DNA of 64,000 nucleotides, from contig CAJNOL010001224.1 of the NCBI GenBank assembly GCA_905250125.1, forward strand, positions 1 through 64,000, read 5' to 3'. This document shows positions 10,870-22,384 of this stretch, piece after piece. Position numbers and translations under genes: made by a program. Numbering within the stretch: position 1 is the first letter of the stretch; each line of letters opens with the position of its first letter. This stretch comes from Rotaria sordida. Its lineage: Eukaryota > Rotifera > Eurotatoria > Philodinida > Philodinidae. A model generated the notes under the pieces. That model saw nothing but the letters and a program-made list of their open reading frames with translations, ran no database searches and had not been told where the DNA came from.

Positions 10870-12225
10870 TCATATATGAACTTATATCGAGGAGAAAACG
10901 GCTGACTTTGTTGAATTTCAAAGTCGTCAGAACCATTAAAATCAAGATACATAAAGGATAGAATAAAAGAAAAGTTGAATGAAAATTATACGAACAAGCA
11001 CATATCATAGTAAATTTTCGAAAAAATAAATCGTGATAAATTAAGTGTAGATATTAAACATCATAAACCTTTTCGTTTGACAATATCAACATTGAAATTT
11101 CTTTTATTTAGCCATTACACAGTGAAAAATTTTAATTGTTCTCATTTTTCATTGGATTATTATATGTTAATCTGCATCAATCTATTATTACTTGTTAATC
11201 AGGTTTTTAACTATTATCACTTCTTAATCGATTTTAATATGTGATTGGTAATTGATTTTAATAATACATACTGAAGATGAGTACTTTTCTCGAGATCTGA
11301 ACGCGATATCTAAATTTTTCATGCTTGCTCATGTTTAGAAACCATGCAGCTGTCACCAAGATAAACTTCAGCAAATGAAGTAAATCTGGAACTATTATAT
11401 AAATTGTTTCAAATTGAGATGATACTATTACATCAGAAATCGATTAAAAATTTAAAGAAACTGGATCTATATTAATTGAAATACTTTAATCAATTATATG
11501 CATATTTTGACTTTTTTCTATGTAATATTCTTTTGTATATAAAATGCTTTTGTAATATGTGTGCCTTCTACTTACGAAAATAATCAATTTCACTTCATTA
11601 CTACTTTTTAGAATCAATTTAACATAATTCATGTTTTAGATGAATGTACTATTGATAAAAAAACAATTTTAATCAGATTATTTTATCGAAATGATGTTTC
11701 AGAAAGGATACTAATGTTATTTATGATCATGTATTGTTCTAGAAACATCTGTCCTAATAAATATTACATGACATTCTTATCTATCGTAGTTTTGATAGCA
11801 ATTAAAATTCTACTCAACATGCCTCGTATTAGTCCAAATTATATATTTCTGTATAAATCTTATTGATATTCTTCAACATCTTAGTAATCGATTGAATCGA
11901 TTAATGATTAAAATCAAATTACTATCCTAATAATCATTGACAATCAAATGAAAATTGGATTACAAGCGAGATAATCAAGAATAATCGATACACTAGATTA
12001 TTTTTTCAATTGATTTATAAATTTTAATTCATTTCAATCGAATTTTCTCCGAAAAGTGAGAAGTCCATCCAAAAAATAAGATTTGGACACTGATAATCAA
12101 AGATAATCGTAATTTTCTCATGAATATTTTTCATTGGATTGTTGTTATAGAAGATGGTTTTAAATTGTGATCAAATGAATTTGAATTCATTGTACTCGCA
12201 AGCATCTTTGATCTATAGAAAAGAA
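10870..12225. other. Intergenic region, nothing recognised
   Basis: AT-rich DNA between the mariner relic and the first copy of the segmental duplication. No ORF of note, no splice-supported exon and no clear repeat. Confidence 0.5.
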
Positions 12226-12862
12226 ATAACGTTTAAGGTTCATATTTTAATTTTCTATCGAAATTATCAATTAATAAATTAATTTCATTAAATATTATTG
12301 ATAACACTTTATGATGACTTTTCATTTTCACATAGTGAAATCAATAGTCTGGATCGAGATCAAAGATTCTAGATCAAGTCTAAATCTGTATCTCTTATCG
12401 TTCGAAGGAAGTAATAAGCATTTTTTACAAAGATATCTACTCCTGTTTACACACAAACAAAAATTCTAAAATCAGTTGATGTATCGATTATTAAATACTT
12501 TGAGCATCGTGGCATTGTTTATTTGAAGTTTGGAAAACGTTTTTGAACTTGAATCAGCTTCAAAAGAGATTATACAACAGCGGTAAACTTCAAATTCAAC
12601 GTCATAGTTGAATGAATAGCAAACATGTTAAGCATTTCCAAAATATCATTATAATTGTTGGTTTCATTCATTATATTATCCATCACCAGTTGAATCAAGA
12701 TTACGTTTATTTTTAACAAAAAAACAAAGATAAATCTATGTGTCGCAAAAATCTCATGAACGAAAACTCAGAAAATACTCATTTAAGCACAACGTGAAAG
12801 TATCAAGATCGAATCGATATCATTTCTTTTTCGATCTTCCACAGGATGTCTTGTTTTCTTAC

Positions 12863-13122
12863 AAATCCGTACTCCACAAAAATACAAATTTGTAAGAGTT
12901 ATATTTTCCGTCGCCTTTCGATATAATTAAAATGAAGACAGCATAAAAAGTAAGTACTAATGTACTCGATAAGCAGATCTTATCCATTACAGCTGTATCG
13001 CAAGCAAATAATCGATAAGTAAACGAAAAATCAACAGTGTCTTTTAAAAATAAGTTGATATCCGTTGGTATCGACCATGTTTGCTTTAAAATTCCTTTTG
13101 TACTTTCGACCAGCGAAATGAC
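12863..13122 (-). other. Possible exon in duplication copy A with divergent core
   Basis: In copy A an open minus-strand stretch is bounded by acceptor-like TTTGTTTAG and donor-like GTAAGA. The corresponding copy B stretch (27108-27407) is open too, but begins without an ATG and lacks the acceptor AG. No family resemblance. Its central ~75 bp differ far more between copies than the flanks (see findings). Could be an exon of an unknown gene or chance. Confidence 0.2.
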
Positions 13123-13897
13123 CTAAACAAAAACAATTCAAGCTTTTCATGGAAGCGACAGAAATGATATTCAATGCTATGAACTGTAAATATCATGTGT
13201 GGAAAAGCATTGTGTGATTAGTCGTACAAACAATTATTCGTTTTTTTTAAATGAGATATCGATTTTTTTTCGATAATCAACAGTTGAAGTTTCACACCAT
13301 ATTTTAATAGTTTCTCATGAAGAACTTATAATAATGATACAAAACTTTTTGAAATTTCCTATTGTTTCCATATCAATAGAAAACTCATACTACTATTGAA
13401 AATTAGTTTAAACTATTATAAGTTGACATTCTTTGTAGGAAACTATATTTGCTAAATATTCATATATAGTATCGGATAATTTTTGTGAAGTGTTTGTTTC
13501 TAAATAGAATCATATGAAAATGAAGTCTTTTCATTTGATAGAATTTCCTATAGAAATGCTTTGAAATGAAAAACAAAACAAGTGGTGTAATACTGTTCTC
13601 AGAAATAGTTTTTAACAAGACACAATCACATTCATCCTTTATTTTATCTTTCAAAGAAGAAATAAATTAACAAGAAATGTAACCGAAGAGCGGAAATAAA
13701 AAAAAAACAAATAAAAAGAACAAAAAAAGAAGATTCGAAATAGTCGCATATCCCGAAATAAAGAAAGAATGATTAAATAATTAGCATAAACGACTCACAC
13801 AGAGCCAAAAGAAACACAACTTCTCATTTAAATTGCGAGTCCGTTTTTAGATCGATAAAATGTCTGTACAATAAAGAGAAGAAAATGAAAAGAAAGT

Positions 13898-15219
13898 CTA
13901 ACAGACAGGATTTATGGAAGGTTCTCCAAGACCGCAGCATTGACGAACACGTTTGTAGGTCGCAACTCGAGTCAATTGATTATTGTAACCTGGTCCATTA
14001 TCACACTCAACTGCACCATTGATGATGCGTGTCGTAGCAGCAAAGTCACCTCTTTGAGCTGGTGCAGCCATACCATTTGCATTATAGAACCAGAGAGCTG
14101 TATTTACCGCTGTTTTAGGATCATTTTCTACTATATCTGGATTTGCGAGAAGATCAATACCAAGACTTTGACCTGCATTGTAATAGTTACATGGCCATGA
14201 AAGCTGAAACCAACCTCGACCATAGTATAATTTATCCGGTGCAGCTGAGATACTACACCAAGAACCACTATATTGTGGACCACAACCTAGTATTTGAAAG
14301 AAAAAGAAAATTTTTCAGTTTCAACTAATTCAATATTCAAAGATAATCGATTTTCACTCTTTCGACTAAATGAGATTCAAGAAATTCTATATATTTCTTT
14401 GAGAAAATAATTTTGAATTTATATACTCTGATTAAAATGATCTCAATAAATATCAATGTCAATTTTATCAGTTACAAGTAGAAATATTGAAGTTTTACAA
14501 AAATAATAAATTTTATTCTATTTCATAATCTTCATTTTCTATAGTACAACTAACTTTCAATAAATCATTGTTTCTATTAGAAGGGAAACTAGTCTCATTA
14601 TAGAGCACACTTTCGATGTCTTCACATATTGAATGATTTAGAAAAAAAACATACCTGGGGCACAATATTCTTTCATTGTCTTGAGTCCATCTGTCTCATG
14701 AAATACATGTGCAAGAAAGACAGCACCTTCATCTTTGTTTGCTGGTGTCCAGCCTGTTGCCTTTAGTCCATTAAATCGGTTAGCGCGTAATGTCGCATCG
14801 ATCGTGTTGAATATACAATCAAATATACTACTGGTAATAACACCAACTGAATCACCTCCACTACTTCCACCTCCACCAGTTCCCGTGCATGGACCTGCTT
14901 TACAACCATCACCACAAAAATCTGGTCCCTTTCCACAATAGCCCCATTGGGATCGACAATCGGTTGAATCAGGACAGGGACCTCCACCAGTTCCCGTGCA
15001 TGGACCTGCTTTACAACCATCACCACAATAATCTGATCCTGTTCCACAGAAACCCCATTTCGACATACATTGATCTGGTTTAGAACAGCTGTCGCGAGCA
15101 ATCCTTCGAAGAATCAAGCTTTTCAGGTTAAATTCTTTATCAGAATTGTAGCATTGAACATTGAGGAATATATCAATAAAAACGAGAGAATAGATTAGTA
15201 TCGAGCAAAACATATTCAT
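13898..15219 (-). CDS. GH19 chitinase with two hevein-type chitin-binding modules, copy A
   Basis: Secreted endochitinase of glycoside hydrolase family 19, cutting beta-1,4 GlcNAc chains. Exons 14655-15219 and 13898-14286 join in frame to give 317 residues. Order: signal peptide (1 to about 23, 'FIDIFLNVQC'), short propeptide-like region, two six-Cys hevein-like modules (about 45-74 and 82-111), Gly/Ser linker, then the catalytic domain. Catalytic Glu175 and Glu184 are nine residues apart in 'HETDGLKTMKE', the short-loop spacing of bacterial-type GH19 rather than plant enzymes. 'YYGRGWFQLSWPCNY' and 'TALWFYNANG' are further GH19 blocks. The reading frame is intact. A possible 5' leader intron ends at TTTTAG upstream of the ATG. 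Animals other than a few lineages lack hevein-GH19 fusions, so acquisition by horizontal transfer is plausible. A role in digesting fungal or arthropod chitin, or in remodelling own chitin, is inference. Confidence 0.94.
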
Positions 15220-15840
15220 ATTTGCTCTTGCAAAAATATCTTCTTTATTATCTAAAAGGATAGAAAGAAAAAGTAGATGACGATTCTAATAACTAGAGAT
15301 AGAGAGAGATATTCTATATGCAATAAATCGGTAAGAGTTACTTGCGTAGTATAAGACTGAATATATATATATTAGTAGATAAAAATGTGAACAAGAGAAA
15401 GAGTCAACTCATAAACGACTAATGCTATGCATTCTTTTTTTTGTCTTCATAAACGAAATCGAAAACTAGAAGTGAAGAGAAACAGGCAGAGAGCACTAGT
15501 TTTTATACTACTGTTTATCATTGTCATTATTGATGAGTAAATGTTTAAATTGGATGTCTCCCATATGATAATTACAGGTGATTTAAATAGATCGATTGAT
15601 TGATAAAAATGAATGAGCTTCGGTTGGTGATGAGTAAGAGATTTTCTCCCATTGCTCTAGCAATGCTTACCTATGTGTCATGATCGTCGTGGGATGTATT
15701 ATAGATGAAAATAATCAAAACAAAAGTCAGGTGAAGAGAAATAAACCAGTGTTAAACGATGACTCAGTTTCACCTTGCTATTGTTTGGTGCATATAGTTC
15801 GATTTTATTCGATTATATTTGTAAAATATGATCAAAATCC

Positions 15841-16589
15841 ATGTACCGGTTGTGGATAACCTTTTTCTAGGGGAGTTGCGCTATGATTTCAAGTTAAATA
15901 CCTAATGAATTTTATACCAAATTAAAGACCGTGAAAAACTGGATTCATTAGTACTAAATGGTAAGAGTTATCAAAATACTTTAGTGTCGAACTTACGAAA
16001 TTTTTGGAACTTTATGCTTTTTTTAGCATAGAAAATTAGGGCACTAGTAATTCAAATACAGAGTAATATAGTTTCTTTTGGTATTTTTACATGGTTCGAT
16101 AGGGCCCATCGAGCTCTACCAAACTATATATATTAAAAGTTTCTTGAGCCATTTTTCTGAGATACAAAATCTAAAAAATTACTTTTAAAATCGTAAAAAA
16201 TCTTTAAAAACTCGATTTCTTCGATAAAATTAACTTTTTTCATTATTTTTACTTAGAAAGACGCTTCGAAATATACTCATCCGATGCAGCATGAAAAATT
16301 GCGTCTGTATGAGTGAAAATATTGAAAAAACTAATTGTATTGAGAAAATCGACTGTTTTGTCTTCCCTATAAAAAGTTACTGGTGCCTTAATTGTCTATG
16401 CTAAAAAAACGCATAAAGTTTCCAAAAATTTCGTAAGTTCGACATTAAAATATTTTGATAACTCTTACTATTTAGTACTAATGAATCCAGTTTTTGACGA
16501 TCTTTAATTTGGTATAAAATTCATTAGGTATTTAACTTGAAATCATAGTGCTATCCCCCTAGTAAAAGGTTATACACAATCTGGTACAT
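15841..16589. mobile_element. 749-bp TIR element in duplication copy A
   Basis: Ends are 'atgtaccggttgtg' and, inverted, 'atgtaccagattgtg'; the inverted arms extend about 210 nt on each side ('cgaacttacgaaatttttgg' is opposite its complement). The ~330 bp centre has no coding potential. A syntenic copy sits at 30062-30834, so insertion came before the segmental duplication. Superfamily unassigned: no clear target duplication. Confidence 0.8.
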
Positions 16590-16835
16590 ATCTAATCAAT
16601 TTTAAGATTTTAAGTTCACAGTTTTTGCTAAAAAATGAACAGCATATTTTGTATGTTCTTCTACTTTTTAATATTTCGATATACTTTTATCATGTTTACA
16701 TTCAAAAGTATAAAGTCTTTGTCGTTGAAGAAGTACGTGGTAACATCTTGAATTTTAAACAATTCAGAGCAACAACAGTGTACACACAAATATGATGAAA
16801 CATAACAAAATATACTATACATTCTTGACTTTCGT

Positions 16836-19376
16836 GTTAATCTTCAAGAAGTCATTCGTATTTTCACTCTAACTAGGAAAAATAATATCGGATACAATCT
16901 ACATATATGTTGGTATATCTTTAATAATTATCGACCATGAAATGAAATACGTACTTTCGCATGTTACTATAAGATAAGCTTATAATATTCATAACTTATA
17001 CTTATAATGGAAGATACAGATACATGTTTTTCTATCGCTATCCGGCAAATATTATTGTTCGTCAATGTAACATATAAAGATTTAATTTTATTATTAATTA
17101 TAACTGTATAACTGTTTATAAGAAAATTTACATTTCATCAATTCTTTTCTTGTTGTTACTTCTTATATATTTACATATTTGTATGCAAATGTTTGAGTCG
17201 ATCGTTTAGTCAACGACACACGCATTCATATAAATATATTCTAAAGATTTATTCATTTGTAGAAATATCAATATCAACATAGATTTTGTCAAGTATAACT
17301 AATTAATTGAATGATATAATAAACCTATTGCTAAATCACATAGTGTAAAAAAAGTTGAGAATAATGATGAAGGCTAAAAGACCTTTAAACTTGAATAGAT
17401 ATTATTTATTATGCTTGGTATTCAATAAATGTATTAGATAGCAAAATTCCATTGATTATTAAAATCATTATCTATATTTGAGCTAGATGTTTAGTATTAT
17501 TGAAAAATATATTGTTGTTGAAAACTTTTTCTATCACCTTAGTCCCGATCTCGTTGAAGTTAGCTTTTGAGATTCTGTCCTATAGAAAACTATTTCAAAA
17601 TTTATTTGTATCACATCTAGAAAAATTCTTCATTACTTTTTTTTTTTTGATTAATTTAATTGATGAGAAGGACTTTTTTGGATCATCTCTCTCTTAAATT
17701 ATGCTCTGATTGATATGATTCACTTAAAATTATAGAATTATTAACTATAATTGCTAGTTCTGATTGGGACGACTTTTTTTTTATTCTAGTCTTGATCTTA
17801 GCAACCGCTTTTTTTTCATGATTCCGCACATCTATAAACAGCACTTAAGATTATTTATTAACAAGTATTTAGTGAGCCTCTGTTGGCAAATACTTTTTTA
17901 TCACATTTTAAAATGGCTTTCCGTATTGTGATTTATGTATACATTATTTTAGTTAAGATCATACGTTCTGAGCAATGATTGATGTTTACCTCAAATAATC
18001 TTCTATTCTTAGTAAACACTGTAGAAATTATTGTTTTCTATAAGTTTTAGTAAAATAAAATATCTATTCATATCAAGTACTTTTCACCTAACGATGCAGT
18101 AGTATGGGTATAATCATAAGAGTGTTCTCATAGGGCATAACTTTTAGGTTTATAGGCATCGGTTATAGATCTAAGATGTAAGGATATAGATTTAGGGCAT
18201 AAGAATATGGGTATAGACTTATGGGTATAAGTTTAAGGATATATCTCTAAGATTAGAGATGTAGGCTATATTCAAAAGTACATATGTGTTATGATAAGGA
18301 AGCAAATGTTCGTGGATGGCTGCCATTTCGGTTCATTATGGTCATGTACGTTTATTTGTATGGAAGTACGGTCATAAACGTCAATGTGTACTGCCGTGTC
18401 CATTGTCTACCAAAAAGTTAATTTTTGCCTCATTTATCGTCCTAAGTATGCTGTTTATGCCATTGTAATTGGACGTTCACGGATGATTATGAGTCGTGTG
18501 TTCTTTCTCATATAGAAATAGATTGAAATAGGTTTGTAATGGCTGAGTAATTTCAAAATTCACTCAGAAGTATTGTGTTTATATTTGATAAATTTTCGTG
18601 ATTTCTAGTTAATTTACTTTTGTTTTACGATAGGCTTCAATAGGCTCTGTGAAATTTTATAAGTTACCTGTAAATTTCTGCTTTGGGCAATTTTTTGGCA
18701 CACTGAAATGCGTTCAAACTTAATTTACAGGCCTTTCAAAGATCGGCTCAGAACTTCTAAATGAGAAGTCCTAAAGCCTTCGACACATTAGAAGACCTCC
18801 AGAATGTTGGATGCGGGTGTGTGTCTTCTCTTCAACCATTATAGCATACCCGCACTTCACTAATATCCAAATGTAGAGATAGCTTTTCTGAGAGTTGAAT
18901 CTTCGTTCTCTGAATTACTACTATGTTCTCGTCTCAAAAGGACACTAGATAATTTTTCTTCACATCAATAGTCACAGTAAAATGACCATAATGCTAGAGA
19001 TGGTTGATGAACTTCTATAAAATGAATTGCATAAATAGCTGAAATACACCACTACATAAAGAGTCTGTAAAGGTTGTTAATCACCAATCAATTGTTAATC
19101 AGAGAGAACTTTTATCTTGTCGCATATGTACAGAATATGATCTGTTTGTTGTTGCAAGTATCAGGTATATATGTACAAGAGTATGGAAACGGAAGGAATC
19201 TACTAGAAAGGCAATAGAGAATATGCATGATCCATATAGAACATACTAGAAATGAGAACATCCTATCTTTTCGATTACGATTCAATTGCGATCACAGTTG
19301 CTAAAAAAGAGACGACATGAGATATATGCATTCATGCATAACCACAGAACAAAAGATGATATAGATGGATCACATA
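16836..19376. other. Non-coding right half of duplication copy A
   Basis: No gene recognised. At 18100-18270 there is a degenerate short tandem pattern on the theme 'atgggtatagacttaagg', also present in copy B (about 32340-32520). The single ORF at 17500-17697 recurs in copy B only because the DNA is duplicated. Confidence 0.5.
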
Positions 19377-20365
19377 AAGGGTGAGCCAAAAGTCTTGGTC
19401 GTTCTCAGAAAAAGTGTTCGTTCTTCCTTATAGTAAACCCAAAAATGCTCAAACTTTGGTATCTCATTCCTTGTAAGTAGGTGAACGTTACCCCAAAGTT
19501 TCATGTTTCTATCCCTTATTATAAGAGAGATACATAGGGTAACATTCTAGAAATTTTTTTTCCCATCTCCCAAAAAAAATAGTTGGCGCATAATACATGT
19601 AGATTGACCATTTTTCTGTTTCAATTTTTCACCATTTAATACGTTCTATTCGGAAAACAAAATATACCACAAGATGCAGCGTGAAAAGCTCTACAATCTA
19701 CACAGCAAAGTGTATTCTAAATGTGTAATTTTTGTTGTCGAAAAAAGCGAAACTATGTACGATTAATTTTTGCCATTGCAAAAATCTGATCGCGCAAAAT
19801 TTCGCTGTTTTTGACAACAAAAATTACACATCTAGAATACACTTTGCTGTGTAGATTGTAGAGCTTTTCACGCTTCATCTTGTGGTATATTCTGCTTTCT
19901 CTTAAAAAAATGTATTTGGTGACGAGGAGGTGGAAAGAAAACGTATTTTTCGTTCGTATAGGAAAAAACGACTTTTTTTACAACGGTCAAAATTGATTGC
20001 ATAGAGTTTTGATTCTTTTAAAACAAAAATTATATAATTAAAATACGCTTTATTGTGTAGATTGTAGAGCTTTTCACGCTGCATCTTGTGGTATATTTTG
20101 TTTTCCTAATAGAACGTATTAAATGGTGGAAAAGTAAAATACAAAAGTGGCCCATCGCCAACCATATTTTGGGACATGAGAAAAATATTTTCTAGAATAT
20201 TACCCTATGTATCTCTCTTATAATAAGGGATAGAAACATGAAACTTTGGGGTAACGTTCGCGTACTTACAAGGGATAAGACACCAACGGTTGAGCATTTT
20301 TGGGTTTACCATAAGGAAGAACGAACAATTTTTCTGAGAACGACCAAGACTTTTGGCTCACCCTT
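19377..20365. mobile_element. Mariner-type MITE with TA target site, nested internal repeats
   Basis: Termini 'aagggtgagccaaaagtc' and its perfect inverse, flanked by TA (19375-19376 and 20366-20367), as expected for Tc1/mariner elements; inverted arms run about 200 nt. Inside are three related copies of a segment 'gtgtagattgtagagctttt' (19680-19740, 19800-19890, 20030-20100) in mixed orientation. No transposase. Its left edge coincides with the right limit of duplication copy A. Confidence 0.83.
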
Positions 20366-20367
20366 TA

Positions 20368-21155
20368 TTAATTAGTTAATTATTAACTAATTAATAAATA
20401 ACTAGTGAATATCTCGATAATCAAATAAGGGAAAAACGTGAAAACTTCAGGATAGTTTCTAGGGTATAAGCCGCATATATGATAAAATTTTCAGCGAGAT
20501 CGGACTTTAAAAAGTTGTTTCCAGAAAATCGACCTTTCAGAGTCTTTAGACAGAGCTGGAACGAAAATCTTTGTCTTTGTATTATCCTAGGTACTCCTAC
20601 CATTACTAGAAGCTCCTTGGCATCGATTTCAAACTTTCCAGTTCACCACCAGAGTATTTCATCTGTAGTGAAGTCGTACTCACTCACGTCGCTAACAAAG
20701 CTGTCACGTCACTAACGCCAAATAGATTTTGTCTTTTGAAAAACCTAGACATGCTCAAAATAATTTTACACCGGGATTTGGTAACCTTAGGAGTCGCGTC
20801 TAGAATCATGTATCAAGTTTTCGACAATCGTGCAACAGGTTGAAATTTCCAAAAATCAAAGTATATCAAGTATTAAATGATCATAATATTGAAACTTCTA
20901 TTCTCATATGATTTTATATAAACAAAGAAGCGAAATGAATAATCATTAATATTATATTTTATCAACAGAAAAAGAATATAATAACATAAGATTTAATGAA
21001 AAAAAATAATAAATAATAATAATAATAATTGGTTTTTTTTCTTGATTACTGGAAGAGCCATAACACTTTGAATACATTAATAATGAACAGATATTTATTC
21101 TTCTCTAGAAAACAATAAATAAATTTAATATCAATAAAACAAGTCAATTTACTCT
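20368..21155. other. Intergenic region, nothing recognised
   Basis: Begins with a palindromic AT stretch ('ttaattagttaattatt'). Contains short overlapping ORFs on both strands without family resemblance. Confidence 0.45.
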
Positions 21156-22034
21156 TTATTGATCACTAATAGCTCGATTTAATCGAGGACTAGAATCAGA
21201 TATACGATCAACATTACCATTATTATCTGCATCAACATTAACAATAATTTCAGTATTATCTTGCAAGTTATTACTACTAGGATTATTTATATTAGTTTCT
21301 GTATCAAGTTGTTGACATTCAGTAGTAACATACCCATGTCGCCACTTTTTTAACAACTGCGCCGCATTTGCACGTAACTGCGAAATTTTGATCGTAACTG
21401 TGGCGCATTGATCGCAGCAAAAAAAATCATATGTTCGACTACGATCGACTGCGACGTAGTTACGCGTAACTGCGAATAAAATATCGCAGTTGCGCGCAGC
21501 TACGGTAAAATATTCGCAGTTACGCGTAGCTGCGCCGCAATTTTCCGCAATTACGGGTCACAGTGCGATCGCATTCGAACACATGGGTAACTATTTGTAT
21601 TATCATTTGCTGTTGCAAGTTCTGGTACAGGTTCACCATAATATTGGTTATCGTCGTCATTTTCGACAGTTGTTGATGACGTTGGATCACGGTTTTCTTC
21701 ATCTTCAATGATTTTTTCAACTGCTTTTTCTAAAAAAAAAATATTGAAAAATATGGTCATATATATCCTAAATTTACTATAAACCGGACGCATGAATGAA
21801 AGAGACTCAGAAGTAAAATTATGACGACCACGTTCTACTCCACTGAGATGAAAACCAGCTTTTCTTTTCAATTGATAACCAGTACGTTCTTCCTGATAAT
21901 CGTTATACTATATGAAAAAAATTATTTTTTATTTGTTTAAAAACAAATCTCATACTGTTCAAATAATTTCATGATTTGGTTGATTCCGTATATTTATAAT
22001 ATGATCAGCTTCATTTGTACCTTGATTCGCCATT
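21156..22034 (-). pseudogene. Unknown hydrophilic protein gene, broken by a stop and a MITE
   Basis: Three-exon model: ATG at 22034, second exon near 21905-21770 ('GYQLKRKAGFHLSGVERG'), third exon from about 21730 to the stop at 21156. The product is acidic and Asn-rich toward its C-terminus ('ENDDDNQYYGE', 'NVDADNNGNVDRISD'). Two lesions: an in-frame TGA at the end of exon 1 (after 'QPNHEII') and a 255-bp element inserted in exon 3 (21333-21587). The flanks of the element with a single TA are in the same frame, so the gene was open before insertion. I do not recognise the family. A shorter functional product cannot be excluded. Confidence 0.55.
21333..21587. mobile_element. GC-rich palindromic MITE with TA duplication in a coding exon
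   Basis: Inverted ends 'cccatgt' / 'acatggg' are flanked by TA on both sides (21331-21332, 21588-21589). The body is full of CG-rich palindromes such as 'cgcagttacgcgtagctgcg', in sharp contrast to the AT-rich surroundings. About 255 bp, no coding capacity. Confidence 0.7.
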
Positions 22035-22384
22035 TTTGACTAATAATAAGATAATAATAAGAGGTTTAAGGAGAATGATGCTTGTTATTGTTTATATTAA
22101 ATGAATAGAACTAACTTATATACTATTTGCGTGAAATGGTGACGTGTCAGCAAGATGATTCAGATGCATATTTCTTTCTTTTATTTTTCTTTTCTCGAAT
22201 ATGTAGAATGCAATCTATAAAATATACAACTATAGATCAACTATTGGTCACGTTGTTATATATGCTATCGTGCAACCAAAACATAACTTCATTCTCTCCA
22301 TTCAGAATAAAAAGAAATAGAAACAATCATTTTCTTTATTATCTTAAAAGTTCAATTAATGAAAGAATAAATATTACAAACACG

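Larger units (their letters stand above)
12226..19376. repeat. Segmental duplication, copy A
   Basis: About 7.15 kb that aligns end to end with 26175-33622 in the same orientation. It begins at 'ataacgtttaaggttcat' and ends at 'atggatcacata'. Identity is high by eye (roughly 95% or better in most stretches) with small indels. It contains one chitinase gene, a 749 bp TIR element and extensive non-coding DNA. Confidence 0.92.

Noticed and set aside
14735-15101. Long ORFs on both strands over the chitinase first exon
   Set aside because: They are shadows of the hevein and Gly-rich coding sequence; the true frame has a signal peptide, conserved Cys and a matching second exon.
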